64,000 nucleotides of DNA from Hofstenia miamia (taxonomy: Eukaryota; Xenacoelomorpha; Acoela), in NCBI GenBank assembly GCA_004352715.1, contig SCFE01000017.1, positions 2,325,841 through 2,389,840 on the forward strand, given 5' to 3'. Each line of letters opens with the position of its first letter. The stretch's first letter is position 1. The position numbers and the translations under genes were made by a program. The notes below the pieces were generated by a model. It was not told where the DNA came from. It did no database searches and saw only the letters and a program-made list of their open reading frames with translations. Shown piece by piece: positions 49,539-60,799 of this stretch.

Positions 49539-52500
49539 CTATAAAATTCTTCAACAAACACATATATATATATATNNNNNNNNNNNNNNNNNNNNNNNNN
49601 NNNNNNNNNNNNNNNNNNNNNNNNNNNNNNNNNNNNNNNNNNNNNNNNNNNNNNNNNNNNNNNNNNNNNNNNNNNNNNNNNNNNNNNNNNNNNNNNNNNN
49701 NNNNNNNNNNNNNNNNNNNNNNNNNNNNNNNNNNNNNNNNNNNNNNNNNNNNNNNNNNNNNNNNNNNNNNNNNNNNNNNNNNNNNNNNNNNNNNNNNNNN
49801 NNNNNNNNNNNNNNNNNNNNNNNNNNNNNNNNNNNNNNNNNNNNNNNNNNNNNNNNNNNNNNNNNNNNNNNNNNNNNNNNNNNNNNNNNNNNNNNNNNNN
49901 NNNNNNNNNNNNNNNNNNNNNNNNNNNNNNNNNNNNNNNNNNNNNNNNNNNNNNNNNNNNNNNNNNNNNNNNNNNNNNNNNNNNNNNNNNNNNNNNNNNN
50001 NNNNNNNNNNNNNNNNNNNNNNNNNNNNNNNNNNNNNNNNNNNNNNNNNNNNNNNNNNNNNNNNNNNNNNNNNNNNNNNNNNNNNNNNNNNNNNNNNNNN
50101 NNNNNNNNNNNNNNNNNNNNNNNNNNNNNATATATATATATATATGAAATGAGGTCAACTTTATCAATAATGTATAGAACTAAATATGACTTACGAAATT
50201 TGTGTAATGACAACAACGTATTTGGTAATTAACGGTCTGCCGTTTTCATCCGTTTTCCACTTATCTGTGCATAAGTAACAAGAGTTTGTGGTGTAAACTG
50301 CAGTTCCATTTCTTGTAAGTAACCTTGAAGGCACTGTACGTGGAGTAGTGGCTTTGATAACCGCTAAAAATGTAACATTAAGTGATATGTAGACTAAGTA
50401 TCTTTATCAACAAATACTCAGATGTAGGAATATAAGATGTTAACTGACTTCTTCATGATTTTATCATTGAACAAGTTAACAAATGTTTTAATATTTTGAA
50501 CCACTAACTAACCGATACAATGCATAGTAAACAATTTATTATAACTTTATAAAAAATTATTTATATAAAATTATAACAAAAATTTGAAGCAATTTCTGTC
50601 AATAACGTCAAACAACGCATCGAAAAATTCAATTGCATTTAATTGCATGCAACGATGAATTGTTTACAGGTTTCACAATTAAATGCTATTATTTAAAATT
50701 CGATTTTAACAAAATCAAGAACTATGATATTATTAGTAACAATTACACTCTTATCAGAAAACATTACTTCGCAAAATTGATACGGATTAAAAATTTAACA
50801 TAAAAATAGTTCCTAAAAAGATGCTTCTTTACATTGTTCTTAAAACTAAACAAGCTTGTTGAAAACTTCAATGTATTGCGAAGAGTTCCAATTGTAGAAT
50901 TTCATCATAAGAAAAGATCTTTAAAGGAACATTTGTAGAACAAAACGATTGCTTAAGCATTTCATAAATATTTAAAGTTTTTTTAACAAAATAAATAAAA
51001 CTCTTGACATTGAACAGCAAGGAACACTGAACAGTTTCAGTGGTGTACTCAGTCAAAATAATTGTGATTGATTTTAACTATAAGTAAAAAATTTGTTATA
51101 AGAAGCTACGTTGCTTCTTTATTGAGCGACATTTTTGGATACGAGCTCAATTAAAAAAGTCAGCTTTTTGGCTTACGCCTTACAAATATTTGAATCGTCG
51201 CTAGAAAGGCTTAAAATAGTCAAAATTGGCAACTTCAGTGTCAGACCATTTCGATCTTTCCAATGGTTATACATAAAAATAGTAATCGAAATAATTTTCT
51301 AGTATCAACATTTTGTGGCCAAGACATACTTCTAAACTGGCTATATTTTTCCACATGAAGTGCTCTTCATTAAAAATGTAACACTCCACCACTGCCTAAA
51401 TGTAAATGAAAAGCTGTACAGTACTAAATCCTTTGAAGACAAAAATGCTCGTCGACATGTTTCTCACAGTGCAACACAATTTTGTGGTATAAGCGAATCA
51501 TACTCTCAAAAGGGAAACTGAAAAAACATTTGAAACACTACCAATCACCTCCTCGCTGTTCGACAGGCCTTTTCATTGCGAAAATTTTATCAAACTGAAA
51601 GATGATTGTGATTATACTGTAAGATAAAAATTTGCTAAATAAAATTTTTGCAACAATTGTAGTTATTTTCCAAACATGTTGATAAATAGTAGAAGTCTAA
51701 TTCAAAAATTATTTTAGCGAAAACTACTTTATTGGGTTATCATTTATAGGAGAATGTACGAAAATTGAGTTAAATAATTTTACATGAAGCTAACGATAAC
51801 ACAAATTTGAAAAGTCTTAAGCAATTTGTCAGTTAAAACAAATACTTCATTGATGGAATTTTTAAATAACTCAGATCTCTCCTAAATTATGAGGAATAGT
51901 TAGAGATGAAATAATTCTTTTGAAAATGCTTTTAAAAATTTGGTGCCACTTCACGACTGTAAATAGGTGAAATAAATTTATTAAAACTTCTGAACGTTTC
52001 GATAAACAGCAGACATTTTGGAAGGCAAAATTAATTAAAACTATAATGCGATCATGTGTTCTTCTCTCTCATGAGTACTTTTACAAGTTTACATAGACAT
52101 TAAAAAGCCATCTGTGTATACAAAGTGTTAAATAACATATTTCTTATAAATATGAAATATATGTTTGCTTCATGAAAATAATAAATAACACAGATAATAA
52201 TAGAAGCAAATCTAAAAAGGTTAAATAATAATAATTACACTACTTATGTACAAACAACATAAACATAATTCATTTTATTTATGAACAGTCCTGATTAACT
52301 AGCTTATCGTAACGTGTAGGTATAAAATCAATAAATTTTGCCCAAAAACATGCGATCACTGTATAACAAGTGAACTTTATTCACCTCTTATTTGGGCCCT
52401 TCGGAACCAAAAGTCTAGAAAAATCATGTCCGATGGCTTTCCAAATCAGTGGCAAACTGAGAATACAAAAATTGTTTTACAGAACTTTCTGTTTCGAATA

Positions 52501-53367
52501 ATTCTGTTAGACTTCAAAAAAGGAAGACATTGTTCCGTGAACATACGCAAATACGATTCTGACCTCATAACTCCAAAAAAGAACGGAGGCGAGACATGGT
52601 TTCAAGTCATTGCAATCCACACTATTATTTTGAAAAATTTAGTGGCTCACTGAGCGTAACATGTTTATAAAAACAGCCTAAGTTGCACTAGAGATTGATT
52701 ATGCTTCTCCGCTTATACTAAAGTCTGTAAGATTAAAGTATTCGTTTATCATTGTTCGTTAGGAATTTGCCAATGTTAATACATGTATTCATGTTTGCCA
52801 AATTATGATTCATGTGTTAGTTACATCAAATTCAAATTTAGTAATGAATTTTCGAACACCTTATACATATTTTTACTAAATTTGACTTCTTATATAACGT
52901 TTTCATTAACACTGGAAAACAAATTTTTTTTTCATGGTTCAGAAGAAAAAGTAGGTGATTTCTACTGAAAATGATGCACTAAATCCAAATCTGGTCTCAG
53001 ATTTCTTCTATCAAGTCAGGTATCGGAGAACCATGGTGCTGTCCAAATATCAGATTTTTTCACTGATCTTAAATGAATGTGTCGATTCACTAATTGTGAG
53101 CAAAAAGGACTGACATTGTTAATTTTGGGGCTCCACTCATCATTGTTATAGTGGTAAAGTTAACTGACACATTTGTCCCCCATTCCAACTCAGTTTGGCA
53201 TTAAACATTTTTTGTCATACCCATGAAGTTTTGCTAAAGTTATTAGAAATTTTAAAGGAAATTGTTTAATATCAGGCATTTTTCAGACATCAATAGTATG
53301 GCACTTGGCCTAAATAAGGACTTTGGATTAAAAGTATGGAACGGGAAATACTGTAGTTGCTTTGATT

Positions 53368-53412
<45 letters not shown>

Positions 53413-54268
53413 TTGATGTGTTCAGAAAGTAATGAGAATCTGTTCCCAGGAATTTAAGAAAAACGATAATAATGTGAAACAAACAGACATAAGATTATAC
53501 ATAGTCACCTAATACATCATTGACAAATAATTTTTTTTCATTTATCAAAAGTAGAAATTTAGTTTGGTCAATAGACGGTAACGCGTCAAAAAGGAGATCC
53601 TTGAATTCTTCTTCATCCGCAAAACTGTGCGTACTGCGCAAGCGTTCCAACTTTGCAAACAACCAGTAATCTTCAAGATTGAAATCAGGTGAATATGATC
53701 CAAAAATTCTGTCACTAATTGGGACACATGAGATCTTGAATTATCATGAATCAATAAACTGCTTCGCCATCCAATCGGGTTTGTCCGATGGCTGAATTTC
53801 TGGTGCATATTGTTCAGAAATTGCACATGAAGCTCTTTGTGTATATTCTGTCCACGTGGGACTAGTTCATCATTCGTATCTACCAAAAGTTGCTGCAACC
53901 ATAACATGCCATTTTTCCTCACCTTGGTATCTTCGTGGAACTTTGACATCCTTGATTATTGGATGTATTGTTCCAAGTAATAGCTTGTTCTTTCCATTCG
54001 ATGAACAGCAGCTGCGAAGTGATTATTTCTCATCGTGGTCACAACAAAGAAGCGATAATTTTTATGTTTGCATTCCATTTCCTTTTCTAAATAAAAACAG
54101 TTCTAGTGTAACACACTGTTTCAAAATAATGAATCCATAGAGAAACAGATAACTATGTATACAAGTTAGCCAATCATGATAGAAACATTTAAACCAATTA
54201 TAACCTGTTTTATTTATAACATAAATGTAGGTGTCAAAATTTTCTTATTACTTTCTGAACAATCCAAG

Positions 54269-54305
<37 letters not shown>

Positions 54306-57300
54306 CGCTTCGCCGTGAGGGACACCTGAGCCCCATAAAAACAAAATAGACAATATTAACGCTTACAAACGACAATAAATTCAACATACCTTCAACCTGA
54401 GCGAAGGCAACAGTCCAACAATCCTCTGGAATGACATACTGGTAGCCATTTTTTCCTAGCATATCATCAGATGTGTATCCCACCGCTGCTTGACATCTTA
54501 AGAAAAATATTATAACAAACAAAGGATATCAAAGAAAAATATATCAAAACATTATCTAATAGTTACAACTAATTAAAAATACAAAAACATCACCAATTTA
54601 TGAAAATATTATACAATAATAGACTTCGTGTGTGGCTTTCTGTAAATGCCCGTGTAATTGGTGTTAAATGTATTGGATAAATCTTTCGAATGCATTGAGT
54701 GTATTACTGTTTTAGAATATATATTGATTATTTAAACCTGATTTTCTCAATTTTACTATTTTTTCAATTCGAAGCTGATAATACAAACTCTTCTATATCT
54801 TAAACTAATAAAAGTTTATCTAAACATTTGCTTTACTGTAATGTTTTCAGAGATGAAAAGATGTTGGACAAAATTTGAATTTAAAAACATTTATAACAAG
54901 TGCAAATCAATTTACATGGAGGGGCGTAAGTTTGGAAGCAAATAAGAAATGTGTATTATAAAATAACGAAAAATATATTAAATTTTTTTAGTTAAGTATT
55001 GTTACATGAGGGCTTGAAGAAATCAAAAATGTTAATTTCATTCAAAATGCCCCCTTTACATTTAAATTAGGGCCGCGACAAATGTTCAAAATTGACATTC
55101 GAACGTTCGGCCGTACATTCGAACGTTCGGCCGAACGTTCGGACTATCGGATTACACAAACACATCGTTACCACCTTACAATCAAAACTGAAGTATTCCT
55201 TTGAAAATAATCGTAACACAAAAGATAAAAAGTAACACAAAAAGTAAAAATTAAATGAAAAAAATAAACACAGCACTGGCGTGCTTACTTTGAGTAAATA
55301 AGATTCCAGTTCTCATGAATAAATATTTGCATGTCTGCATGCTCGGGTGATAAGGACGCACGTTTCTTTGATATAACGTTGCCTGCTGTACTAAAAATGC
55401 CCTACGATGGAGTACTTGTTGCTGGAATGCAGAACACCATTTTGGCGATCTTCGACAGTTTCGGATACCTTTCCGAATTATTCTTCCAAAATTTTAGCGG
55501 GCTTTCTGCCATGTTTTGCCGCGATGGAAGGGAATTATATTGCGCGAACTCATTAGTTTCAGTTGCGGTAAAACTAGCGTAAAGAAAAGCATATTTCTTC
55601 TTTTTGGGCGGACCTGTAGCAGCAGATGATGTGCCCTCAATCTCAGGTACGTCACCAGATAGTTCTTCTTCTTGGTCGGCTAAGAGTTTTGCCTTATTTG
55701 TAACCAAGTAACGTTGTTCCTCGGGGATAAAGGGTAGCTCTTTAAAGCGCACTTCAAGGTAAGCAGCTACTGCTGCTAAATCTGGCACGTAGTCTTCAAA
55801 AAATGTGAATCGTTCTCGAATATTACCTTCCAGTTTTTTCGCTAGGTTGCGAGTGTCTTGCACATGCAGCGATCTAGTAAACTCTGCCAAACGCTTGAGC
55901 AGACCAAATAGCATAGGGTAAAGCATAGAAATCGTGACGTACGACTCTCCACCGAATAGATCTGTTGCTTCATGAAAATCGCGCAACACTTGCGAAATTT
56001 CGTCAGATATCTTCCATTGTTCATCCGTCTTATACAACTCGGTAGACTTGTTAACGCGATCATCCTGGCAGCTTGCCGTAACAGGCCATCTAAGCGTCAC
56101 TAGTCTTTCCTCCATTAGGAAAATAGAGTTCCATCGTGTTTCAACGTCTTTGACGAGCGATCTAGCTTTTTCGCCTGGAGCGATTGTTGCTATCTTGTCT
56201 CTGAGTACTTCTGCAGCTTTCGTGCTCTTGTGAAAAAACGTCACAATTCTGCGATCGAGCGATATCACCTTTTCAATCTTCTTTCTGGCTGGATCATTGA
56301 CGGCATCTTTGACGCATAAATTCAGCAAGTGTGCTCCACAGACAAAACTCATTACATTTGTACAGGTTTTCAACATTTCTGCATGCGCGGTATCATTATT
56401 GGAAGCTCCATCATGAACAAAGCCAACCAATTTTTTTAGATTCAGACCATAATCAAGTAAGATTGCTAAAAGACGGGCAGCAATATTTACACCAGTGTGA
56501 TCTTCGGCTACATGAATCGTAGCAAGAACGGCATTCTTCAAACTAAAATGTTTATCAATCCAGTGTAAAGTGCATGTTAGGTAACCCTGGTGCGCAATAG
56601 ATGACCACATATCAGCGCTAATGGAATAGTATTCCACTTCAGATGCTATCATAGCTATCAGCCTCGATTTCATATCCGCGTATTGTTTTTCAAATTGACC
56701 TGTAACATATTTGCGGCATGGTACGATGTATCCTGGACATGACGTCTCCATCAGATCTTTAAAGCCTTCACCTTCAACCAGCGAAAACGGCAGCAGGTCG
56801 CGTCCTATGCAGCCAGCAATTTTTTCCGTGATAGACCGTTTCTGAGTCTCAGAACAAGAACTTTGTCTGAACGTATGAAGTGTCGTCTGTTTTACATCTT
56901 GATTAGGCGATTGAAATATACGTTCGTGCTTTCTGCTTAAATGATCTCTCAGGTTTGAAGTGGTCCCTGAGTATTTCAGCACGACACTACAATGCTTGCA
57001 AACAACGGTTGCCTTGTCGTCGCTTTTAGAAAAGTGTGCCCATACAGAAGATTTCGACTGCAGCGACATGCTATAAAACAAGATTAGGACGACGTTAGCA
57101 ATGAAAACAAAATGCAATTATTAATTGATGCATTCGGAATTTGAATGCACAACTGACCAATGGAATCACTAGGAGAAAACACATTTTGTTTGTTTAAGGA
57201 TTAGATTATCTAGAGATTGCGACGGGATATCAAATATTAAATGACCCTGTTTGATGGCGTTCCGTTTGGAGTACGCTGTTTGCTGCCGCTAAATAAGCCT

Positions 57301-58657
57301 TTAGGTTATTTTTATATCTCAAAGATCAGTCAATGGGCGCAGGCGGCGAACGTTCGGGCTACCATTCGAATGTTCAGCTAAACGGCGAACGTTCGAATGT
57401 TTGTCGCGGCCTTAATTTAAATACAGCCTCAAATCTTCCCCGAACTCCTCCTGCCGCCGCATACACCTGTTATTGAGGGATTTCTTGCACCAAGATCGCT
57501 CAATAGAACGTTATAAGTCGTAAATGTTGAGATTAAATTTCCCACAGGCCTTCGCTTCAAGAATGGAACATACAGAAAAGTCCGTAGGATTATTCTTGTT
57601 TGGTCATTAAACGCCTTGACCTTCTTGGATTCCTCCTGATTTTCTCTCGAATGTATTTTATCATTTTTAGACCGTTATGAGCATGTTCTACCACTTCTTG
57701 AACGATAAGACAAGTCTCCTCTTTCTTTGAACTGCTTTACAGCCTTCCAAACAGTCGATCTTGCAATGGAAAGATTCTTCGCAATAACGGAATCTGACTT
57801 CCATGCATGGCGTAGTGCAATAATGGCTCCTCTTTTGTCTGACATTTTTAATTGATTAAATTTTCTGAAAAAACGAATGGTTATGTGATTATTTACTTTC
57901 TCGGCTATACCTTAAACCCAATCTCTTACATAGGAAGTCTTTTTAAAGAAGATATTGTTTGAAATTTTCCTTCTAAACTTACGCCCCACCCTGTAGTAAG
58001 AAGATCAAGTGCTGCTTTGTAATATTTTGTGCAAAATTATGCGCCTTTAAATACCAATAAAATTTACTTGAAAGTCTCATTCAAAACTTTGATTTCGTAT
58101 AAGTAAAAATAGGTGAACAATATCGAAAGCATTTATATATTGTCTATTCTAACGCCCAAATAATTTACTGTTTCATTTTGCATTATTGGGACATTCTTCA
58201 TCTTAAAATCAATATTACTTATTAGATTTCGATAAGTTTTCATTAATTGAGCTTTTCAAATTTTGCTTTTGGTCGCTATATTGTTCAATATCGATTTGAA
58301 GATTTCTTGTGACACGAAAACATTATTTTGATTGATGTCGCTGTGTTCAACATACTTTATTATATTATTTACATTAATCCTCACAAATAATATAGGTAAT
58401 GCGGTAAAACACCGCCATTCAGTCTTAATAACTATAAAACAAATTAAGAGACTCCGATCATTCCATTGACCACCACAATATAATTCGGTATAAAATTTAA
58501 ACAATATTAATCATTCACCTTGGATCTGCATATATAATGCAAGGTGTGTCTGTGGAAAACAGAACATACTCTCGAAGACCGCGGTTTACTGAAGGTTTAA
58601 CTTCACATGTATAGGGAAATTTTAACGCTTCTTTGACAACAGCACAGAAAACATCAC
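48929..58657 (-). CDS. PAS-domain (probable bHLH-PAS) transcription factor gene, 3' half, 4 exons
   Basis: Four minus-strand exons join in phase: 58657-58519, 54496-54390, 50363-50195 and 49538-48929, about 340 codons to the stop. The first three make one PAS-B-like fold: IIYADPRCQAAVGYTSDDML, then GKNGYQYVIPEDCW, then PSRLLTRNGTAVYTT and DENGRPLITKYVVVITQIS. This matches the family pattern D-x-R-x-x-x-x-x-G-Y, G-x-x-x-Y-x-x-x-H/P-x-D, RLLT-x-G, GRP-x-x-x-x-V-x-T. Such proteins act in the nucleus as bHLH-PAS dimers, and PAS-B often binds a partner or ligand. It resembles AhR, Met and other bHLH-PAS members, but the subfamily cannot be fixed. The bHLH and PAS-A exons are not seen and probably lie right of the window. 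The tail is basic and Ser-rich. Confidence 0.75.
49576..50129. other. assembly gap, 554 N
   Basis: N-run inside a (TA)n array in the last intron of the PAS gene. TA units are on both sides. Confidence 0.98.
50195..50363 (-). CDS. PAS gene exon (end of PAS-B)
   Basis: Acceptor atttttag|CGGTTA and donor AATTTC|gtaagt. Two bases in, 55 codons, two out. SRLLTRNGTAVYTTNSCYLC, then TDENGRPLITKYVVVITQI. In bHLH-PAS proteins this is the R-L-L-T-x-x-G strand and the G-R-P-x-x-I-V-V-T-Q final strand. The two Cys in CYLC are unusual there. Confidence 0.78.
50370..53369. other. PAS gene intron, no feature recognised
   Basis: AT-rich intron. The open frames at 52426-52968 show no motif I recognise. Confidence 0.4.
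53412..54268 (-). mobile_element. internally deleted mariner inserted in a (TA)n array
   Basis: Inverted ends TTGATGTGTTCAGAAAGTAA and TTGGATTGTTCAGAAAGTAA, each next to TA, with pure TA arrays immediately outside both ends (53370-53411 and 54272-54303). The length is 857 bp, against about 1.3 kb for a complete mariner. Confidence 0.82.
53545..53949 (-). pseudogene. mariner transposase, catalytic part
   Basis: Contains VPRGQNIHKELHVQFLNNMH, then WRSSLLIHDNSRSHVSQLVT with EFLD. This is the mariner V-P-x-G-x-x-x-x-x-x-Y and L-x-x-H-D-N-A-x-x-H block with the second catalytic Asp. The frame then leaves the family (ISILKITGC) where H-P-P-Y-S-P-D-L is expected. Confidence 0.75.
54390..54496 (-). 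CDS. PAS gene exon (PAS-B core)
   Basis: Acceptor tcttaag|ATGTCA and donor TTGAAG|gtatgt. One base in, 35 codons, one base out. CQAAVGYTSDDMLGKNGYQY and VIPEDCW match the PAS G-Y-x-x-x-D/E-x-x-G-x-x-x-Y-x-x-x-x-P-x-D helix-strand segment. Confidence 0.78.
55060..55067. repeat. target-site duplication of the hAT element, left
   Basis: ATTTAAAT, identical to 57415-57422. Confidence 0.85.
55068..57414 (-). mobile_element. hAT transposon, nearly intact
   Basis: Ends TAGGGCCGCGACAAA and TAAGGCCGCGACAAA (inverted), one mismatch in 15. It is flanked by the 8-bp direct repeat ATTTAAAT. Just inside both ends are palindromic CGAACGTTCG units: three on the left (55100-55142) and two or more variants on the right (57348-57400). 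These are candidate transposase sites. The length of 2347 bp fits a complete small hAT. It sits inside a mariner in an intron of the PAS gene. Confidence 0.92.
55285..57069 (-). pseudogene. hAT (BED-finger) transposase with one in-frame stop
   Basis: Start chosen at Met 57069 (MSLQSKSSVWAHF), directly after an acceptor-like ttttatag. It reads 555 codons to a TAG at 55402-55404, then 38 more in the same frame to TAA at 55285. Domains in order: BED zinc finger VVCKHCSVVLKYSGTTSNL then RDHLSRKH (about 22-50); RNase-H-like core with SISADMWSS, GFVHDGASNN, CGAHLLNLCVKDA and VETRWNS; hAT dimerisation region MAESPLKFWKNN and FCIPATSTPS. The TAG stands where Glu is usual (P-S-E-R), and FSTAGNVISKKRASLSPEHA follows. 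Otherwise no frameshift. Confidence 0.9.
57415..57422. repeat. target-site duplication of the hAT element, right
   Basis: ATTTAAAT, the partner of 55060-55067. Confidence 0.85.
57672..57845 (-). pseudogene. mariner transposase N-terminal domain
   Basis: MSDKRGAIIALRHAWKSDSV then IAKNLSIARSTVWKAVKQFK with ERGDLSYRSRSGR. This is the helix-turn-helix DNA-binding domain and the G-R-x/S-R-P hook, ending in a stop after 57 codons. Decayed coding continues toward 57430 and is cut by the hAT. Confidence 0.78.
58000..58500. other. PAS gene intron, no feature recognised
   Basis: AT-rich intron between the nested transposons and the first PAS exon seen. Confidence 0.45.
58519..58657 (-). CDS. PAS gene exon (start of PAS-B)
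   Basis: Acceptor tatttag|GTGATG and donor CCAAG|gtgaat. It starts with two bases of a split codon and ends with two. 45 whole codons, including VFCAVVKEALKFPYTCEV and REYVLFSTDTPCIIYADP. The last part is the first beta strand of a PAS domain ending in D-P-R across the junction. A mariner end lies 35 bp upstream of this acceptor. Confidence 0.72.
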
Positions 58658-58692
58658 CTAAATATAGTTACTATAGTTTTTGCAACAATGTA

Positions 58693-59794
58693 CTGTGTGA
58701 TTTTTTAGTCGGTTTAAACTTAAATTTGCTATTATGAAAAAACGTAAAGAAATAGAATGAATAAAATGATATTGCTATTAGCAGTAGTTCCTATATATGG
58801 GCTCTATGAGATTGCCACACTTTCTGCAGCCAATCCGGTATATAATAAACTGCATTTCTCAATATCTCTGGTGTGATTCCATAAACTTCTTCAATTGCTG
58901 TTGTCAAGTCAACCAAACTAAAATTATCTGGTGAACGAGGAGGCTAAAACATTTCCCAAATGTGGCTGATTATTCGGTTACCAAGATATAGGAAGTGTTT
59001 GACAATATGTTGACTGACGTCTTCCTGCAGGAAAATTTTGCGTGTGGAAGGCTCTACGAGACATGTATTTTAATAATTGATGTAGTTTTCTTTCGTTACA
59101 CGTTCTTCTATTGGAAAAAAGAACGGAAGCATAATGAAATGAGAATTGAATTCGATGAATACTGAGGTTTCGATTAGTGTAATGGCCTATCCACGTTGAC
59201 AGCAGTATTTTTCGATGAGCAGACAACCAATGATCAGCAAGATGATTAAAACAGATTGCTGTAAGCTCATCAACACTATGGTCTCAGCATTCTTTGTAAA
59301 GCCTTTGAGCAAATTTAAGCTTATAAGGCTTAAATTAAAGGTGCTTCTTTGCAAAGGCTATTGAGATAGAATAACAATTATCTGTTGTCCGGCTAATCTC
59401 ATGGATTAAAGAAGTAATGGCAAGATTAGTGTTGGATTACTTCTCCAAAGATGATCGCACTATTTTCAGTTTTTCTGCTTGGCCGACCGATTTTAGAGCG
59501 TTATGTAAAGCATTTCTTGATTAGCATTGGACTAGATGCTACAGTAAATCAAATTTTTGATTATATACGCGAAGACAAAGCGTCGCTGATTTGCTATTTG
59601 CGTAGTACAACTTGACAACTTCCAAACGCGTTGGAAGATCCAATTTGATATTGACCGTTTTTCTAAATTCAAAACAAACAACAATGAAAAACCAGATTAT
59701 TCTAGTGAGTGAACTCAGTTCAATGCTAGGGAAACCATTGTTCGTAGACAAAATGCAATAAGTTATAATTCCAACCGACTAAAAAATCATCTTT
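58693..59794 (-). mobile_element. mariner-superfamily element next to a splice acceptor
   Basis: Inverted ends CTGTGTGATTTTTTAGTCGG (58693) and AAAGATGATTTTTTAGTCGG (59794), each next to TA. Its left end is 35 bp from the acceptor of the PAS exon at 58657. Length 1102 bp. Confidence 0.72.
58790..59640 (-). pseudogene. mariner-superfamily transposase, frameshifted
   Basis: Near 59640-59545 the minus strand reads LPTRLEVVKLYYANSKSATL then CLRVYNQK, the N-terminal helix-turn-helix of a family common in arthropods. The middle (59226-58980) contains RRAFHTQNFPAGRRQSTYCQ. Near 58940-58800 it reads PPRSPDNFSLVD, AIEEVYGITPEILRNAV. That is the W-P-P-R-S-P-D-L-x-x-x-D block and C-terminal helices. 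Several stops. Confidence 0.65.
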
Positions 59795-60391
59795 TATAAA
59801 CGAAATTCAACGTTATGCATATTAAACAATAAAGAATCTTAAAGCTACTGTGGTACTTCAAAATGCAGACATTCTTAACGATCCTCTTACGAGATGTACT
59901 CTTTCCCTACCATACTATTGTGTATGTGTATCTATGAATACAAATATCATATTTTAAAAAAATGTGAAGTCGAAAAACATTTTTGAACATAAAATCATAT
60001 CTTAATGTAATTCAAGTAATAGACGGATGTATAGTGAGTTTGTTTTTTTCAATAATTTGGAGCTAAGTATATCGACGTTTAAAACGGATTAACAAAATTA
60101 TTAAGTAGAATTCTTGCATTCGCTATCATTTTCAAAAAATCTCAAGCGGTGTCTACGTCTTTAAAACATGGTCCTATGCTACGTTTGATATTAGCCGTGC
60201 TGGACTGCGCAGTAGCAATTTAATCCTTTTCTCTGTGCTAAGAATTCGCCTTGTTAAAACGTATTTCTCCTATTTTGTCAGAATAGCATATTATGCCAAT
60301 TGTAAACATCGCCATATCTCGATTTCATTGTTTAATAAACTATTTTTAGTTAATCAAGTCCCTTTTCTAAAAATACCTCTCACAAAGATAT

Positions 60392-60790
60392 GGCCGCTTT
60401 GCTATATGCTGTAGAAAACTGGCGTGAATGTCTTAATAATCAGATTATGTCGCAGCTGTTTTTGTTGTTGACCTATCCAAGGCGTTTGATAGTATGACAC
60501 ATGCATTCCTTATTAAAAAATTGCGAAAATACGGTTTTTGCTCAGATGCAATCATGTTAATTGAGAGCTTCCTTAATGAAAGACAGCAGGCAGTCAAGCT
60601 TGAACTAGAAAAATCAAGTTATAGGAAAACCATAAGAGGTGTACCCCAGGGATCTCGGCCCAATACTTGTTAATGTATTTATCAATGATTTGTCGAATTC
60701 TCTTTCTTTCTGCAAAATTGTCCAGTATGCTGATGATACGTGTATTTATTATAGTAGCGCCAATAAAACGCAATGTACAAAAATGATTTT
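60392..60790 (+). pseudogene. reverse transcriptase fragment (non-LTR)
   Basis: Reads MAALLYAVENWRECLNNQ, then VVDLSKAFDSMTHAFLIKKL, then ESFLNERQQAVKLE, RGVPQGS and, after a frameshift, VQYADDTCIYYSS. These are RT motifs from the first catalytic Asp to the Y-A-D-D box. No endonuclease or 3' end nearby. Confidence 0.72.
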
Positions 60791-60799
60791 GTTTCAGTG

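Larger units (their letters stand above)
54915..57993 (-). mobile_element. mariner element split by a hAT insertion
   Basis: Inverted ends CATGGAGGGGCGTAAGTTTG (54915) and CAGGGTGGGGCGTAAGTTTA (57993), each next to TA. Without the inner hAT (2347 bp plus one 8-bp repeat) it is about 724 bp, so it was already deleted. The only coding part is the N-terminal domain. Confidence 0.82.

Noticed and set aside
56048-56522. Plus-strand open frames inside the hAT
   Set aside because: Shadows of the transposase reading frame on the other strand.
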